A stretch of 64,000 bases of DNA from positions 3,214,392-3,278,391 of the forward strand of contig NZ_KI911783.1 in NCBI RefSeq assembly GCF_000515415.1, written 5' to 3'. This document shows, piece after piece, positions 15,374-24,910 of the stretch. Under the pieces are notes generated by a model, which was not told where the DNA came from, ran no database searches, and saw nothing but the letters and a program-made list of their open reading frames with translations. A program made the position numbers and the translations under genes. Source of the DNA: Bradyrhizobium sp. WSM1417 (GTDB lineage Bacteria; Pseudomonadota; Alphaproteobacteria; Rhizobiales; Xanthobacteraceae). How positions within the stretch are numbered: position 1 is the stretch's first letter; the number at the start of each line of letters is the position of its first letter.

Positions 15374-17002
15374 CTACGCTGCCGCGTTCGGGAAGCGGTA
15401 TTCTTTGAACTGGTCGCGCAGCGCGGTCTTCAGGATCTTGCCCGTCGCCGTGTGGGGGATACCGTCGACGAAGGCAACGTCGTCGGGCATCCACCATTTG
15501 GCGATCTTGCCGTCCATGAACTTCAGGATGTCCTCGCGGCTGGCCTGCTGGCCCTGCTTCAGCTGCACGATCAGCAGCGGACGCTCGTCCCATTTGGGAT
15601 GAAACACCCCGATCACGGCGGCTTCCGCCACGGCTGGATGGCCGACGGCGAGGTTCTCCAGCTCGATCGAGGAAATCCACTCGCCGCCGGACTTGATCAC
15701 GTCCTTGGAGCGGTCGGTGATCCGCATGTAGCCGGCTTCGTCGATGGTCGCGACGTCTCCGGTGTCGAAGAAGCCGTCCTCGTCGAGGATGTCAGTGTCG
15801 ACCCGGTAATAGGCCTTGGCGACGGCCGGGCCGGCGACCTTGAGACGGCCGAAGGTCGTGCCGTCCCAGGGCAGTTCCTTGCCGGCATCGTCGGTGATCT
15901 TCATCTCGACCGCGAACGGCGCGTAGCCCTGCATCTGCAGCACGTCGAGCCGCGCCTCGCCGGTCGCATTCTGGAACGGCGGCTTCAGCGCCGCGACGCT
16001 GCCGATCGGGCTCATCTCGGTCATGCCCCAGGCGTGGCGGACGTTCGAGCCCATGTCGAGGAAGGCCTTGATCATCGAGCGCGGCATCGCCGAGCCGCCG
16101 CAGATCACCATCTTCAGGTCCGGCAGCTTCAGATTGTTGGCGGTCATGTGCTGGAGCAGCATCAGCCACACCGTGGGCACGCCGGCGGTATGCGTCACCC
16201 TCTCGGTCGAGAGCAGCTCATAGACCGAGGCGCCGTCGAGCTTGGCGCCGGGCATGACGAGCTTGGTCCCCTGCGAGGGCGCGGAGAAGGCGATGCCCCA
16301 GCTGTTGGCGTGGAAGAGCGGCACAACGGGGAGCATGGTCTCGGAGGCGCTGGTGCCGAGCGCGTCGACATTGTTGGCCATCAGCGCGTGCAGCACGTTG
16401 GAGCGATGCGAATACAGCACGCCTTTGGGGTCGCCGGTGGTGCCCGACGTGTAGCACATCGCGGCCGCCGTGTTCTCGTCAAAGTCCTTCCATTTAAACT
16501 GGCCGTCGGCCTCCGCGATCCAGTCCTCGTAGGCGACCACGTTCTTCAGCGTCGTCTGCGGCATGTGCGCCTTATCGGTGAGCACGACATAGCGTTCCAC
16601 GCTTGTCAGCTTGTCGGCGATCTTCTCCAGGACCGGAATGAACGTGATGTCGGTCATCACGATGCGGTCCTGCGCATGGTTGATGATCCAGGCGATCTGT
16701 TCGGGGAAAAGGCGGGGATTGACGGTATGGCAGATGGCGCCGATCCCCATGATGCCGTACCAGACCTCGAGATGGCGCCAGGTGTTCCAGGCGATCGTTG
16801 CGACACGGTCGCCGAGCTTGATGCCGTCGCGCTCCAGCATTTGCGAGACCTTGAGCGCCCGCTTGTGGATATCGGCATAGGTGGTGCGATGGATCGGTCC
16901 CTCGACCGAGCGCGTCACGACCTCCTGCTTGCCATGAATCTTGGCGGCGTGTTCGATGATCCGGTGGCAGAGCAGGGGCCAGTCTTGCATCAAACCAAGC
17001 AT
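15374..17002 (-). CDS. Fatty-acyl-CoA synthetase (AMP-binding)
   Basis: A 542-residue ANL-superfamily ligase of usual size, started at ATG 17002 behind GGAGGAACG. Motifs: P-loop [11 protein letters not shown] (184-194), GWGMTE-type segment [37 protein letters not shown] and the adenylation lysine near [10 protein letters not shown]. It activates a medium/long-chain or similar carboxylic acid to its CoA thioester using ATP. The sequence follows the AlkK/FadD3-like medium-chain group used by many Bradyrhizobium. The exact chain length cannot be read. It is divergent from the extensin-like gene. Confidence 0.88.
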   Translation of the reverse strand: MLGLMQDWPLLCHRIIEHAAKIHGKQEVVTRSVEGPIHRTTYADIHKRALKVSQMLERDGIKLGDRVATIAWNTWRHLEVWYGIMGIGAICHTVNPRLFPEQIAWIINHAQDRIVMTDITFIPVLEKIADKLTSVERYVVLTDKAHMPQTTLKNVVAYEDWIAEADGQFKWKDFDENTAAAMCYTSGTTGDPKGVLYSHRSNVLHALMANNVDALGTSASETMLPVVPLFHANSWGIAFSAPSQGTKLVMPGAKLDGASVYELLSTERVTHTAGVPTVWLMLLQHMTANNLKLPDLKMVICGGSAMPRSMIKAFLDMGSNVRHAWGMTEMSPIGSVAALKPPFQNATGEARLDVLQMQGYAPFAVEMKITDDAGKELPWDGTTFGRLKVAGPAVAKAYYRVDTDILDEDGFFDTGDVATIDEAGYMRITDRSKDVIKSGGEWISSIELENLAVGHPAVAEAAVIGVFHPKWDERPLLIVQLKQGQQASREDILKFMDGKIAKWWMPDDVAFVDGIPHTATGKILKTALRDQFKEYRFPNAAA

Positions 17003-17067
17003 TCCGTCGTTCCTCCGAGAAGCCGCTGGGCGGATTGTCGCTCTCAGCGTTGGGCCAAAGAATTGTC

Positions 17068-18204
17068 ATGAGTTTTAGCCTGCCCGCCTTTCGCCGCAAA
17101 TGGTCTTGTCGCGGCTATATGTCCGTCGGCGCGGCCATGGTTACCGTCGCGCTTGGTCTCGCGGATCGGGCAGAAGCGCGCAAATATGGGTCTCCGCTGG
17201 ACATCTTTGGTATTGCTGCACCACGGCCGCGCGCGGCGGTTCATTCTGCCAATATTTCTGGCAGGATCCCGCTCCCAAGGCCTCGCCCCGAGGAGGCCCC
17301 CAAGGCCTCAGCCAAGGCGTCGGACGAGGCTCCTTCGGAGACCGACGGCAAGCCTTCCGCGGAAAGGCCTTCCGCGGACAAACCTGGCGCCACCAAGCCC
17401 GCCGAGGCGGCGCCGCCGCCCGAGAAGCAGGCCTCGGCGTGCCGCCTTGCGCTCACCGAGGAGATCGCGATCGCGCCCTCGATCCCGGATATCCGCGGCC
17501 CGGGAGCCTGCGGCGGTGAGGATCTGGTGCGGCTCGAGGCCATCGTGCTGCCGGACAAGCGCAAGGTGGCGGTCAAGCCGGCGGCGATCCTCCGCTGCAC
17601 CATGGCGTCCGCAATCGCCGATTGGGTGCGCAAGGACGTGGTGCCGCTGGCCTCGAGCCTCGGCTCGACCATCAGCGATCTCGACAATTTCGACAGCTTC
17701 GAGTGCCGCGGCCGCAACCGCGTTGTCGGCGCCATGCTGTCCGAGCACGGCAAGGCCAACGCGATCGATGTCCGCGCCATCAAGCTCGTTAACGGGCAGT
17801 CGATCGGCCTGACCGATCGCACCATGTCGCGCGAGGTGCGCGAGCGCGTGCTGCATTCGGTTTGCTCGCGCTTTTCGACCGTGCTCGGCCCTGGCTCGGA
17901 TTGGTACCACGAGGACCATATCCATCTCGACCTCGCGCAGCGGCGCAACGACTACCGGATCTGCCAGTGGAACGTCTGGGATCCGCTGCCGCAAATTGCT
18001 CCGCTGCTGCCGGCGGAACGGCCCGAGGAGGCGCCGCCACGTGAGTTCGCGGCCAAGCCCGAAGCGAAGCCCGAGGCCAAGCCCGATGCCAAGCAAGGAG
18101 TTGACGACGAGGCGGCGGAGACATCTTCTGCGCCCGCGGACAAGCCTGCGGCCGACGGCAATAAAACCCAGCCGCACAAGCCGGCAACAAAAAAGCGCCG
18201 GTAA
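17068..18204 (+). CDS. Extensin-like C-terminal domain protein, exported
   Basis: A 378-residue protein with an N-terminal signal or anchor (about residues 18-38, ending DRAEA). A Pro/Ala/Lys/Glu-rich linker (about 65-135) follows. The extensin-like domain (about 135-315) shows CRLALTEEIAIAPS, GPGACGGEDLV, NFDSFECRGRNR, LSEHGKANAIDVRAI, and SDWYHEDHIHLDL (the H.xH pair suggests a metal-dependent peptidase-like fold). The C-terminal tail is again Lys/Ala/Pro-rich with KPEAKPEAKPDAK repeats. It probably acts on or binds the cell wall in the periplasm. The stop codon lies inside the loop of a terminator shared with the convergent L,D-transpeptidase gene. Confidence 0.85.
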   Translation: MSFSLPAFRRKWSCRGYMSVGAAMVTVALGLADRAEARKYGSPLDIFGIAAPRPRAAVHSANISGRIPLPRPRPEEAPKASAKASDEAPSETDGKPSAERPSADKPGATKPAEAAPPPEKQASACRLALTEEIAIAPSIPDIRGPGACGGEDLVRLEAIVLPDKRKVAVKPAAILRCTMASAIADWVRKDVVPLASSLGSTISDLDNFDSFECRGRNRVVGAMLSEHGKANAIDVRAIKLVNGQSIGLTDRTMSREVRERVLHSVCSRFSTVLGPGSDWYHEDHIHLDLAQRRNDYRICQWNVWDPLPQIAPLLPAERPEEAPPREFAAKPEAKPEAKPDAKQGVDDEAAETSSAPADKPAADGNKTQPHKPATKKRR

Positions 18205-18217
18205 AACCGGCGCTTTT
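18191..18217. terminator. Bidirectional intrinsic terminator overlapping a stop codon
   Basis: AAAAGCGCCGG (18191-18201) pairs with CCGGCGCTTTT (18207-18217). The A/T ends give an A-stem-T arrangement on both strands. The TAA stop of the extensin-like gene (18202-18204) falls in the loop region, so its last codons double as the terminator arm. The minus-strand L,D-transpeptidase gene ends at 18242 and can use the same hairpin. Confidence 0.85.
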
Positions 18218-18241
18218 GAATGTCTGAGATCAGGAACCTGA

Positions 18242-18928
18242 TCAGTAGCTGCCCGCCTGGCCGGTTTGGCTGCCGCCGAGTGCGAGGCGCGAATTGTAGG
18301 GCGAATCGCCATGCTTGGGTTCGAGCACCACAACGAGGGTGCCGACCTTGACGCGATCATAGAGATCGATCGCGTCCTCGTTGGTCAGGCGGATGCAACC
18401 CGACGAGATCGAGGCGCCGATATATTCCGGCTGGTTGGTGCCGTGAATGCGGAACAAGGTGTCCTTGCCGCCGGAGTAGAGATACATCGCGCGGGAGCCC
18501 ATCGGATTGTCCGGGCCGGGTGCGACATAGGTCGGTACGCCCAGGCGCGAAATTTCGCCGGGGGTGGGGTGCCAGGCCGGCCACTCGGTCTTGCTGCCCA
18601 CCTTGGCGATGCCCGACCAGGCCATGGCCTCTTCGCCAACCGTGATGCCGTAGCGGATCGCCTTGCCGCCATCCAGCACGTAATAGAGATAATGGTTGTC
18701 GGAATCGACCACGATCGAGCCAGGCGTTTCCTTGCGGTGGTAATCCACGATAGCGCGGCGGAACGGCTCTGCGACCGCAGTATTCTCATACCTGACCTTG
18801 GCGAGGAGTTCCTTGTCCTTCGGCTTGAACGCCTTGGTGTCGGTCGCCTCGTAATGCGTGGCCTGCATGCAGCCCGACAGCATCAGGCCAGCGGCCAGAA
18901 TCCCGAACATAACTTTCAGCGACGACAT
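18242..18928 (-). CDS. L,D-transpeptidase (YkuD), lipoprotein
   Basis: A 228-residue protein with a lipobox LMLSGC (Cys20), so it is probably anchored to a membrane facing the periplasm. The YkuD domain (about 70-205) carries the active-site signature HGTNQPEYIGASISSGCIRL, with catalytic Cys in SSGCIRL. These enzymes form 3-3 peptidoglycan cross-links or attach proteins such as lipoproteins or outer-membrane barrels to the wall. It is convergent with the extensin-like gene, which also has a cell-wall theme. Start ATG 18928; the ribosome site is weak. Confidence 0.9.
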   Translation of the reverse strand: MSSLKVMFGILAAGLMLSGCMQATHYEATDTKAFKPKDKELLAKVRYENTAVAEPFRRAIVDYHRKETPGSIVVDSDNHYLYYVLDGGKAIRYGITVGEEAMAWSGIAKVGSKTEWPAWHPTPGEISRLGVPTYVAPGPDNPMGSRAMYLYSGGKDTLFRIHGTNQPEYIGASISSGCIRLTNEDAIDLYDRVKVGTLVVVLEPKHGDSPYNSRLALGGSQTGQAGSY

Positions 18929-19263
18929 GATTTGGTTCCAATCGACAACAACAAGCTTTCGTGGGGCTTGAGCAAGCCCAAGTCCACGATTCCGTTGGCT
19001 CCATTATCGTTGAAATCTGCCACAATTCCAGCCTTACGAAGCTTCTCCCGCGCTGCAAGACCTTACCTGTGGCTTTTCTGCCGCAAATTTTGCGGGCCAG
19101 AGTCGGTTTCGGGGCAAAACGGGCGCATGTGTCGATTCTGTGCCACAGTTGGGCCATGGCGTCGCCACAAATGCAAACGCTCCGTTAATGTGCTTGTCAT
19201 CATCAACTTGTCAGAATCGCGCTAAGGGCTGTCAGTCTGTCGCAGGCCCTGCTGGAGTTGTGC
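18929..19263. other. Divergent promoter region between the transpeptidase and corA
   Basis: 335 nt with no convincing ORF, noticeably more AT-rich than the surrounding genes. It holds the promoters of both flanking genes. A small hairpin CCGCAAA-TTTTGCGG lies in the middle (about 19080-19096). I see no Mg2+ riboswitch (M-box) or other known leader motif. Confidence 0.5.
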
Positions 19264-20241
19264 ATGTTTTCTGTGTTTGTTCCCTCCGAGTCCTCCCTCA
19301 AGAAGGCCTTCGTCGAGGATCTCGCGGCAGTCCCGGAGCATGCGGTCTGGATCGACCTCGTCAACCCGACCGCGGCGGAGGACAAAGCCGTCGAGAGGCT
19401 CTCGGGGATTGCGATCCCGACCCGGGAAGACATGCAGGAGATCGAGATCTCGAGCCGTCTCTATATGGAGAACGGCGCGCGCTACATGACCGCGACGCTG
19501 ATGTGCCACTCCGACACCGATATGCCCCGGACCACGGCGGTGACCTTCATTCTCGGCGACCACCGTCTGGTGACGGTGCGCTATGACCAGCCCAAGCCCT
19601 TTGCGCTGGTCGAGGCCAAGCTGGCCCGTTCCTGCACACCGGCCATCACCGGCGAGATGGTGCTGATGGAGCTGCTCGATGCCGTGATCGACCGCTGCGC
19701 CGACATCCTGGAGCGCTGCGGCGCCGAGATCGACCAGGTCTCGCATGACATCTTCGAGCCGGAGAGCGAGCGCCACGGTCACGCCAAGCAATATTCGCAA
19801 ATCCTGATCTCGATCGGACGCAAGGGCGATCTGACCTCCAAGGTTCGCGAGAGCCTGGTCTCGATCGGCCGCGTCGTCGCCTTTCTCTCGGCCGTGGTAG
19901 AGGGCGTGAAATGGTCGAAGGACATGCGTGAGCAGCTCAAGACCATGCAGCGCGACGTCGTCTCGCTGACCGACCACGCCTCCTACCTCTCCAGCAAGAT
20001 CACCTTCGTGCTCGACGCCATGCTCGGCGTCGTCAATCTCGAGCAGAATAACATCATCAAACTGTTTTCGGTCATGGCGGTTGTCCTGATGCCGCCGACG
20101 CTGATCGCCTCGATCTACGGCATGAATTTCAAGTCGATGCCGGAACTCGAATGGGCGCACGGCTATCCGTTCGCGCTGGTGCTGATGCTGATCGCGGCGA
20201 TCGTTCCGTACTGGATCTTCAAGTGGAAGAAGTGGCTGTAA
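19264..20241 (+). CDS. corA: CorA-family Mg2+/divalent cation transporter
   Basis: 325 residues from ATG 19264, with CTGGAG six bases upstream. The long N-terminal cytosolic domain (1-260) ends in two membrane helices. The signature YGMNF (GMN at about 286-288) sits between them at the pore mouth, and the C terminus is the basic FKWKKWL. The pentameric channel imports Mg2+, and often Co2+/Ni2+, down the membrane potential. The gene is alone, with no regulatory leader recognised. Confidence 0.93.
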   Translation: MFSVFVPSESSLKKAFVEDLAAVPEHAVWIDLVNPTAAEDKAVERLSGIAIPTREDMQEIEISSRLYMENGARYMTATLMCHSDTDMPRTTAVTFILGDHRLVTVRYDQPKPFALVEAKLARSCTPAITGEMVLMELLDAVIDRCADILERCGAEIDQVSHDIFEPESERHGHAKQYSQILISIGRKGDLTSKVRESLVSIGRVVAFLSAVVEGVKWSKDMREQLKTMQRDVVSLTDHASYLSSKITFVLDAMLGVVNLEQNNIIKLFSVMAVVLMPPTLIASIYGMNFKSMPELEWAHGYPFALVLMLIAAIVPYWIFKWKKWL

Positions 20242-20427
20242 TAGCTACCGAGATCTTACGCGGGACGCAGAGACACAGTGTCTGGTGTCGCAGAATAGAG
20301 CGGGATTGCGGCCGCACGGCGATGTGTGCTCGCCGCCCCAATTCCTCCGGTAAAATTTGAGCGGTGGGCTGAACGTTTACGCGAAACTTGTCTGCGATAA
20401 GGAGCAGGTAAGCCGCGAGGAACAGCC

Positions 20428-20646
20428 ATGGTTGAAAAACACATAACGACGCCCCCCAACGTCATCGATCTGGCGAGCTATCGCCACGTCGCGACGAGCG
20501 GCAAGGCGTCGTCGATGTCGGCACGCATGTGCCGGCACTGTGGTGCTCCGCTGCTCGACGGTGAGAACGACGACGATTGTTCGACTGCAATCAGCACGGC
20601 CGCTCCGCAGCCACGCGAGAGGTCACGTCGGATTCGACTCGATTGA
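20428..20646 (+). CDS. Small protein with a C-x2-C motif
   Basis: 72 residues, ATG at 20428 with GAGGAACAGCC upstream (good ribosome site). The middle has CRHCGAPLLDGENDDDC, which recalls half a zinc ribbon, although the third Cys is far away and no fourth is present. The rest is polar and probably disordered, ending basic (RERSRRIRLD). No family recognised. The N-terminal ITTPPNVIDLASYR segment resembles that of other short Bradyrhizobium hypotheticals. A real gene is likely from its ribosome site and codon use. Confidence 0.55.
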   Translation: MVEKHITTPPNVIDLASYRHVATSGKASSMSARMCRHCGAPLLDGENDDDCSTAISTAAPQPRERSRRIRLD

Positions 20647-20842
20647 GGAACGGAAGCCAAGCGCGATCCAGGTCCTGCGGCGGCGTTGTCTGGATCGCCT
20701 TGCTCCCGTTCCCGTAGCTCTTCCCTACAGTTGGACCGTAGCGTCTGATGGGAAGGTGGCGGCCCCTGCCAGCCCTCCTTATCTCTATTGGCGTTCGCGG
20801 CGGAGCCGATTAGGCTCACGCCCGGTGACGTCGGAGACGCCG

Positions 20843-21463
20843 ATGGGTGTTGGAATCAAAGAACCCACCAGGGCCGGGCGCATGTCCGGCGAGCGCTTCC
20901 GCGTGTTCCAGGAAGGTCGGCCGGACCATGAGCGCTGGGAGCTTGTCGGAGGTGTCCCGATGATGATGACGCCGCCGACGATTGCGCACAACCGCATCGC
21001 GGGAAATCTTGAGCGTCTGCTCAACGACGCGCTCGCGAGTCACGATCAGAGTCGCATCGCAATGCAGCGTCCCGGCATCGAACTTGGGTCGGGCGAATTC
21101 CGCCCCGAGCCGGATGTTGCCGTCATCGATGCGGAGTACGAGCCGGACCAGAGGTTCGTCGAGCGAGCCTATCTGCTGGCAGAGATCGTCTCCGCCAGTG
21201 ACGACACGCGGGTGCCCGCCACCGAAAAAAGGTGGATCGACGTCAAACGAACCATCTACCTCGCGCACGCGGCCTGCGAAGCGGTGCTCATCATCGAGCA
21301 GGACCGGATGGAGGTCCGTCTCGACGCGAGAACGCCGAGTGGCTGGAGCTCGCAAACACTCGGCGGGTCCGAGCAATTGAAGCTGCCCGCATTCGGAGTG
21401 CAATGCGCCGTTGCTGATCTCTATGAGGGGACACCGTTACAGCCGCGAAAGCGCCCCGCTTGA
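20843..21463 (+). CDS. Uma2-family endonuclease (DUF820)
   Basis: 206 residues from ATG 20843; the open frame extends about 300 nt upstream without protein-like sequence. It shows the Uma2 restriction-endonuclease-like fold: ERWELVGGVPMMMTPPTIAHN, RPEPDVAVID and LLAEIVSASDDTR, the PD-(D/E)xK acidic residues, then DVKRTIYLAHAACEAVLIIEQ. These proteins are expanded in cyanobacteria and scattered elsewhere. Their biological role is not established. It may be horizontally acquired, but its base composition does not stand out by eye. Confidence 0.8.
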   Translation: MGVGIKEPTRAGRMSGERFRVFQEGRPDHERWELVGGVPMMMTPPTIAHNRIAGNLERLLNDALASHDQSRIAMQRPGIELGSGEFRPEPDVAVIDAEYEPDQRFVERAYLLAEIVSASDDTRVPATEKRWIDVKRTIYLAHAACEAVLIIEQDRMEVRLDARTPSGWSSQTLGGSEQLKLPAFGVQCAVADLYEGTPLQPRKRPA

Positions 21464-21503
21464 AGGGCTCTCAGACTCTCCGTCTTTGTACGATGACGAG
21501 AGC

Positions 21504-22256
21504 CTACACGTGCTGGCCGCCGTTGATGTGGATCTCGGCGCCGTTGACGTAAGAACTGGTGTCCGTGCACAGCACGTAGATGATTTTGGCGACCTCGTCC
21601 GGTGTGCCGAGGCGATGCATCGGGATCTGCTGGTCGACGATCTTCTCGGTGCCCGGCGACAGGATCGAGGTGTCGATCTCGCCGGGTGCGATCGCGTTGA
21701 CGCGCACGCCGACGCGGCCGAAATCGGAGGCCATCTCGCGCGTCAGGGATGCGAGCGCAGCCTTCGAGGTGGCGTAGGCGGCGCCCGCGAAGGGATGCAC
21801 GCGCGAGCCCGCGATCGAGGTGACGTTCACGACAGAGCCCTTGGCCGTCTTGAGTTCCTCGATCAGTCCGCGCGCCATCATGATTGGCGCGAAGAAGTTG
21901 ACGTTGAACACGTGCGTCCAGGTGTCGAGGTCGGTGTCGATCGAGCCGAGCCTGGAGCCGCCGGCGCCCTTCGGTGAGATCGCGGCGTTGTTGACCAGCG
22001 CATGCAGCATGCCGCCTTCGAGCCGGTCGCGGATGTCGGAGATCGCGCGGGTGGTATCGGCGGGGGTGGCAAGATCGACCTGGATATGGTCCTCAGGGCC
22101 TGCGTCCCACGGACAATCCTCCGGGAACGGATGTCGCGAGCAGGTGATCACGCGCCAGCCGGCCGAGGAGAAACGGATCACGGTGGCATGGCCGATGCCG
22201 CGGCTAGCCCCGGTCAGGAGCAGCGTGCGGCGCGGCGCGTTGGAAGGCTGCGGCAT
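21504..22256 (-). CDS. SDR-family NAD(P)-dependent oxidoreductase
   Basis: 250 residues, a classical short-chain dehydrogenase. Visible motifs are TGASRGIG (15-22, cofactor), NNAAIS (structural), the serine of VTSIAGS and YATSK (catalytic Tyr/Lys) and a C-terminal SSYVNGAEIHINGGQHV. It is the FabG-like branch. The cofactor preference and substrate cannot be assigned. It is followed at its start side by a short repeat fragment and pdxH on the same strand. Confidence 0.88.
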   Translation of the reverse strand: MPQPSNAPRRTLLLTGASRGIGHATVIRFSSAGWRVITCSRHPFPEDCPWDAGPEDHIQVDLATPADTTRAISDIRDRLEGGMLHALVNNAAISPKGAGGSRLGSIDTDLDTWTHVFNVNFFAPIMMARGLIEELKTAKGSVVNVTSIAGSRVHPFAGAAYATSKAALASLTREMASDFGRVGVRVNAIAPGEIDTSILSPGTEKIVDQQIPMHRLGTPDEVAKIIYVLCTDTSSYVNGAEIHINGGQHV

Positions 22257-22271
22257 GAAGGTCTTTCAGGT

Positions 22272-22350
22272 TGGAGCATGATCCGGATCCGGAGGGCCGC
22301 GTTAGCGCAAAGCGGGCAGGGGCTTTCCGAAAGGATGATGCTCGAACAAA
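22272..22350. repeat. Fragment of a GCATGATCC-type intergenic repeat
   Basis: GGAGCATGATCCGGATC at 22274 onward and CTTTCCGAAAGGATGATGCTC near 22322-22342 are opposed, diverged arms of a repeat common in Bradyrhizobium/Rhodopseudomonas spacers. A half-copy (GTGATCCGGAAAG) follows the DnaJ-like gene at 24585. Assignment is from pattern memory. Confidence 0.4.
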
Positions 22351-22353
22351 ATA

Positions 22354-22995
22354 CTAAGGATACATCCGCGTCTTGGACCATTTCTGGCCGGCCGCGTCAT
22401 GGCGAAATTCGATGCGGTCGTGCAGGCGGAATGGGCGGTCGTGCCAGAACTCGATACGCGACGGCGTGATACGCCAGCCGCTCCAGCCCGGCGGCCGTGG
22501 CACCTCGCCGATGATGTGCTTGGCGGCGACCTTGGCGATCGCCTGCTCGAACGCGAAGCGGCTCTCGAGCTCTTGCGACTGCTTGCTCGCCCAGGCGCCG
22601 ATCTGCGCCTGCTTGGGCCGGGTGGCGAAATAGGCGTCGGCCTCGGCCTCGGTCACCGGCGTCACGTTGCCGCGGATGCGGACCTGACGGCGCAGCGACT
22701 TCCAGTGAAAAAGTAACGCCGCCTTAGGATTTGCGGCGAGTTCGCGGCCCTTCTGGCTGGCGATGTGGCTGTAGAAGACGAAACCATCGGTATCGAAGCC
22801 CTTCATCAGCACCATGCGCACGTCCGGCAGGCCGTCGGGGTCGACGGTTGCGAGCGCCATGGCGTTCGGATCGTTTGGCTCGCTCTTGATGGCTTCGTTC
22901 AGCCAGGCCTCGAACAGCGCAAAGGGCTCGTCGGCGGCGGTGAAATCACCGGATGTTAAGGGTGTCTGGTGTTTCATCGAGGTCGTGTCGGTCAT
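22354..22995 (-). CDS. pdxH: Pyridoxamine 5'-phosphate oxidase
   Basis: 213 residues, the normal length for PdxH. Signatures: [25 protein letters not shown] (substrate/FMN region, here abbreviated), [27 protein letters not shown], and the C-terminal [14 protein letters not shown] and RLHDRIEF. It oxidises pyridoxine/pyridoxamine 5'-phosphate to PLP with FMN and O2 in the cytosol. It is divergent from the surface-lipoprotein gene at 23109. Confidence 0.95.
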   Translation of the reverse strand: MTDTTSMKHQTPLTSGDFTAADEPFALFEAWLNEAIKSEPNDPNAMALATVDPDGLPDVRMVLMKGFDTDGFVFYSHIASQKGRELAANPKAALLFHWKSLRRQVRIRGNVTPVTEAEADAYFATRPKQAQIGAWASKQSQELESRFAFEQAIAKVAAKHIIGEVPRPPGWSGWRITPSRIEFWHDRPFRLHDRIEFRHDAAGQKWSKTRMYP

Positions 22996-23108
22996 GTCTG
23001 GGGTCCGAGTTGCGTCCTGCGGTCCAAAACGCGCTGTTGTCTGCTACCGCCCTATATAGGGTATGGGGACGCGTTGGCCTATCGGCGATCCGGCCATCCG
23101 GCTTCGTC

Positions 23109-23510
23109 ATGACGATCATTCTGATCGGGCTCGGCACCGGCGGTTGCAGCTTTTCCCGCAACGACAAGAGTGCCTACGCCAAGGCCGACGACAGCGACCT
23201 CACCGGCTCGATCGCAATGCCGGCCAAGGCGCCGACCGACACCGATCTCGCGTTCGCCCGCAACGCCGCCTCAGACGTCCTCAGCAAGAACGACAAGGAT
23301 TCCAGCCAGCATTGGGAGAATCCGGAAACCGGGGCGCGCGGTTCGGTCACGCCGATCGCGCAATCCTATGCCGCCGAGGACGGCCGTAAGTGCCGCGACT
23401 TCCTGGCAAGCTATGTCAACGGCAGCACCGAAAGCTGGCTCCAGGGCGCCGGCTGCCAAAGCAGCCGTGGCAGTTGGGAGATTCATACGCTAAAGCCGTG
23501 GCGGAGCTAG
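23109..23510 (+). CDS. RT0821/Lpp0805-type surface lipoprotein
   Basis: About 133 residues. The start is placed at ATG 23109, giving a short signal with a lipobox-like GTGGC (Cys14). The frame is open upstream but no better start is seen. The C-terminal part has the motif NPETGARGSVTPIAQSY, then CRDFLASYV and CQSSRGSWEIHTL, which is the 16-kDa surface-antigen/RT0821 pattern. It is presumably an envelope lipoprotein with a small beta-rich domain. Function is unknown. Confidence 0.7.
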   Translation: MTIILIGLGTGGCSFSRNDKSAYAKADDSDLTGSIAMPAKAPTDTDLAFARNAASDVLSKNDKDSSQHWENPETGARGSVTPIAQSYAAEDGRKCRDFLASYVNGSTESWLQGAGCQSSRGSWEIHTLKPWRS

Positions 23511-23619
23511 GAATCGCTCCACCAGCCTAGTTGCAAAAATACCACTCGCCCCCCACATGAGGCTCAGTTGGGGCGGGGAGCCCTTTGTACAATTCGATTT
23601 CTTGAAGGAGACGTGACGG

Positions 23620-24582
23620 ATGCGCGACCCCTATGAGGTCTTGGGGGTGCCGCGGAGCGCCAACGCTGCCGCGATCAAGAGCGCCTATCGCAAGCTTGCC
23701 AAGAAGCACCATCCCGACAGCAACAAGAACGACCCGAAGGCGGCCGAGCGCTTCGCTGAGCTCAATACGGCCAACGAAATCCTCGGCGACGAGGACAAGC
23801 GCAAGCAATTCGACCGCGGCGAGATCGACGCCGACGGCAAGCCGCGCTTCCAGGGTTTTCCGGGCGGCGGCGGGCCGCGCGGGCGCGCGGGTCCCGGTGG
23901 GTTCGAAAGCTATACGTTCCGCGGTGGCGGCGCGGGCCCTGGTCCGGGCGGCGGCGCGTTCGAGGACATCCTCAACAGCATGTTCGGCGGTGGGCCGCGC
24001 CCGCGCCCCGGGGCCGGCGGCGGTGCCCAGTTCGAATTCGACACTGGCGGGATCGGGCTCGATCTCGACGTCAATGTCGCCATGACCGTCTCGCTGGAGG
24101 AGGCGGTGAAGGGCGGCGAGAAGCGCGTCCGGCTGCCGAATGGCAAGGAACTCAACGTCAAGATTCCGGCCGGCGTCACCGAGGGCCAGCAGATCCGGTT
24201 GCGGGGGCAGGGCGAGAGCGCCCAGGGCCATCCGCCCGGCGATCTCCTGATCACGATCAGCATCGCGCCGCATCCGTTTTTCAAGATCGAGGGCGCCGAT
24301 CTGAGGATCGACCTGCCGGTCACGCTCTACGAGGCGGTGCTTGGCGGCAAGGTCCGCGTGCCCACCCTCGGCAATGCCGTGGAGCTTTCGGTCCCGCAGA
24401 ACACCTCCAGCGGCCGGACCTTCCGCCTTAAGGGCAAGGGACTGCCAAAAGCTGGCGGAACCGGGGATCTCTTCGTCACCATCAGGATTATGCTACCGGA
24501 CGGGAACGACGCCGAGCTTGAAGCATTGATGCAGAAGTGGCGGGACCAGCACCCCTACAATCCACGTAGCGGGTTTGGCTAA
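23620..24582 (+). CDS. DnaJ-like co-chaperone, CbpA type (no zinc finger)
   Basis: 320 residues with a GAAGGAGACG ribosome site. The J domain (1-66) has the HPD motif at 31-33. A Gly/Phe-rich linker (about 75-140) follows, including [11 protein letters not shown] and [12 protein letters not shown]. Two C-terminal peptide-binding domains (about 145-310) include [12 protein letters not shown] and [14 protein letters not shown]. The CxxCxGxG zinc repeats of DnaJ are absent, so it is class II (CbpA/DjlA-like) and would stimulate DnaK. It is monocistronic. Confidence 0.9.
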   Translation: MRDPYEVLGVPRSANAAAIKSAYRKLAKKHHPDSNKNDPKAAERFAELNTANEILGDEDKRKQFDRGEIDADGKPRFQGFPGGGGPRGRAGPGGFESYTFRGGGAGPGPGGGAFEDILNSMFGGGPRPRPGAGGGAQFEFDTGGIGLDLDVNVAMTVSLEEAVKGGEKRVRLPNGKELNVKIPAGVTEGQQIRLRGQGESAQGHPPGDLLITISIAPHPFFKIEGADLRIDLPVTLYEAVLGGKVRVPTLGNAVELSVPQNTSSGRTFRLKGKGLPKAGGTGDLFVTIRIMLPDGNDAELEALMQKWRDQHPYNPRSGFG

Positions 24583-24910
24583 GCGTGATCCGGAAAGTGT
24601 GAAGGGGTTCTTCTAAGACTGAGAGCGTCGTCTGTCGAGATGATGCTCATCATATGCCTGAGGCGTGGTAGCCGTTCTTGGCTCACGTGCTCGACGTGTC
24701 GGCTGTCCGGCGGGGCAGCCGATAAAAAGGTGCGGCCTCGAGAGGGGGACCAGCGCGGTACCAAAAACCCCAATCGAGGCCGCCCGCGTCGATCGGCGGA
24801 TCGAACGCCGCTCATTTTCGCGTGATCATCCGGTGCGATAATGAGACGCGCCGATGTCTTCATTCCAAATTTTCAATGTCGGAATCGAGGCACCGCGCTT
24901 GCGTGGTTGT
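24583..24910. other. Spacer with strong inverted repeats, no gene supported
   Basis: 328 nt without a convincing ORF. It begins with a half intergenic repeat. A CGGCTG/CAGCCG hairpin lies at 24700-24721. A larger structure follows: GCGGCCTCGA (24732-24741) pairs perfectly with TCGAGGCCGC (24774-24783), with an inner GGGG/CCCC helix. This could be a small structured RNA or a degenerate mobile-element end. Confidence 0.45.

Noticed and set aside
15263..17071. 602-codon plus-strand open frame
   Set aside because: Lies antisense to the acyl-CoA synthetase and DUF1499 genes; translation has no recognisable domain.
18929..19263. Mg2+ riboswitch before corA
   Set aside because: No M-box pattern is visible; only a short local hairpin.
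20540..20842. Longer start for the Uma2 protein
   Set aside because: The extra 101 codons look non-coding and overlap the small C-x2-C protein gene in another frame; the family start fits ATG 20843.
24579..24863. 94-codon minus-strand open frame in the spacer
   Set aside because: No ribosome site, no recognisable sequence, and it runs through strong inverted repeats.
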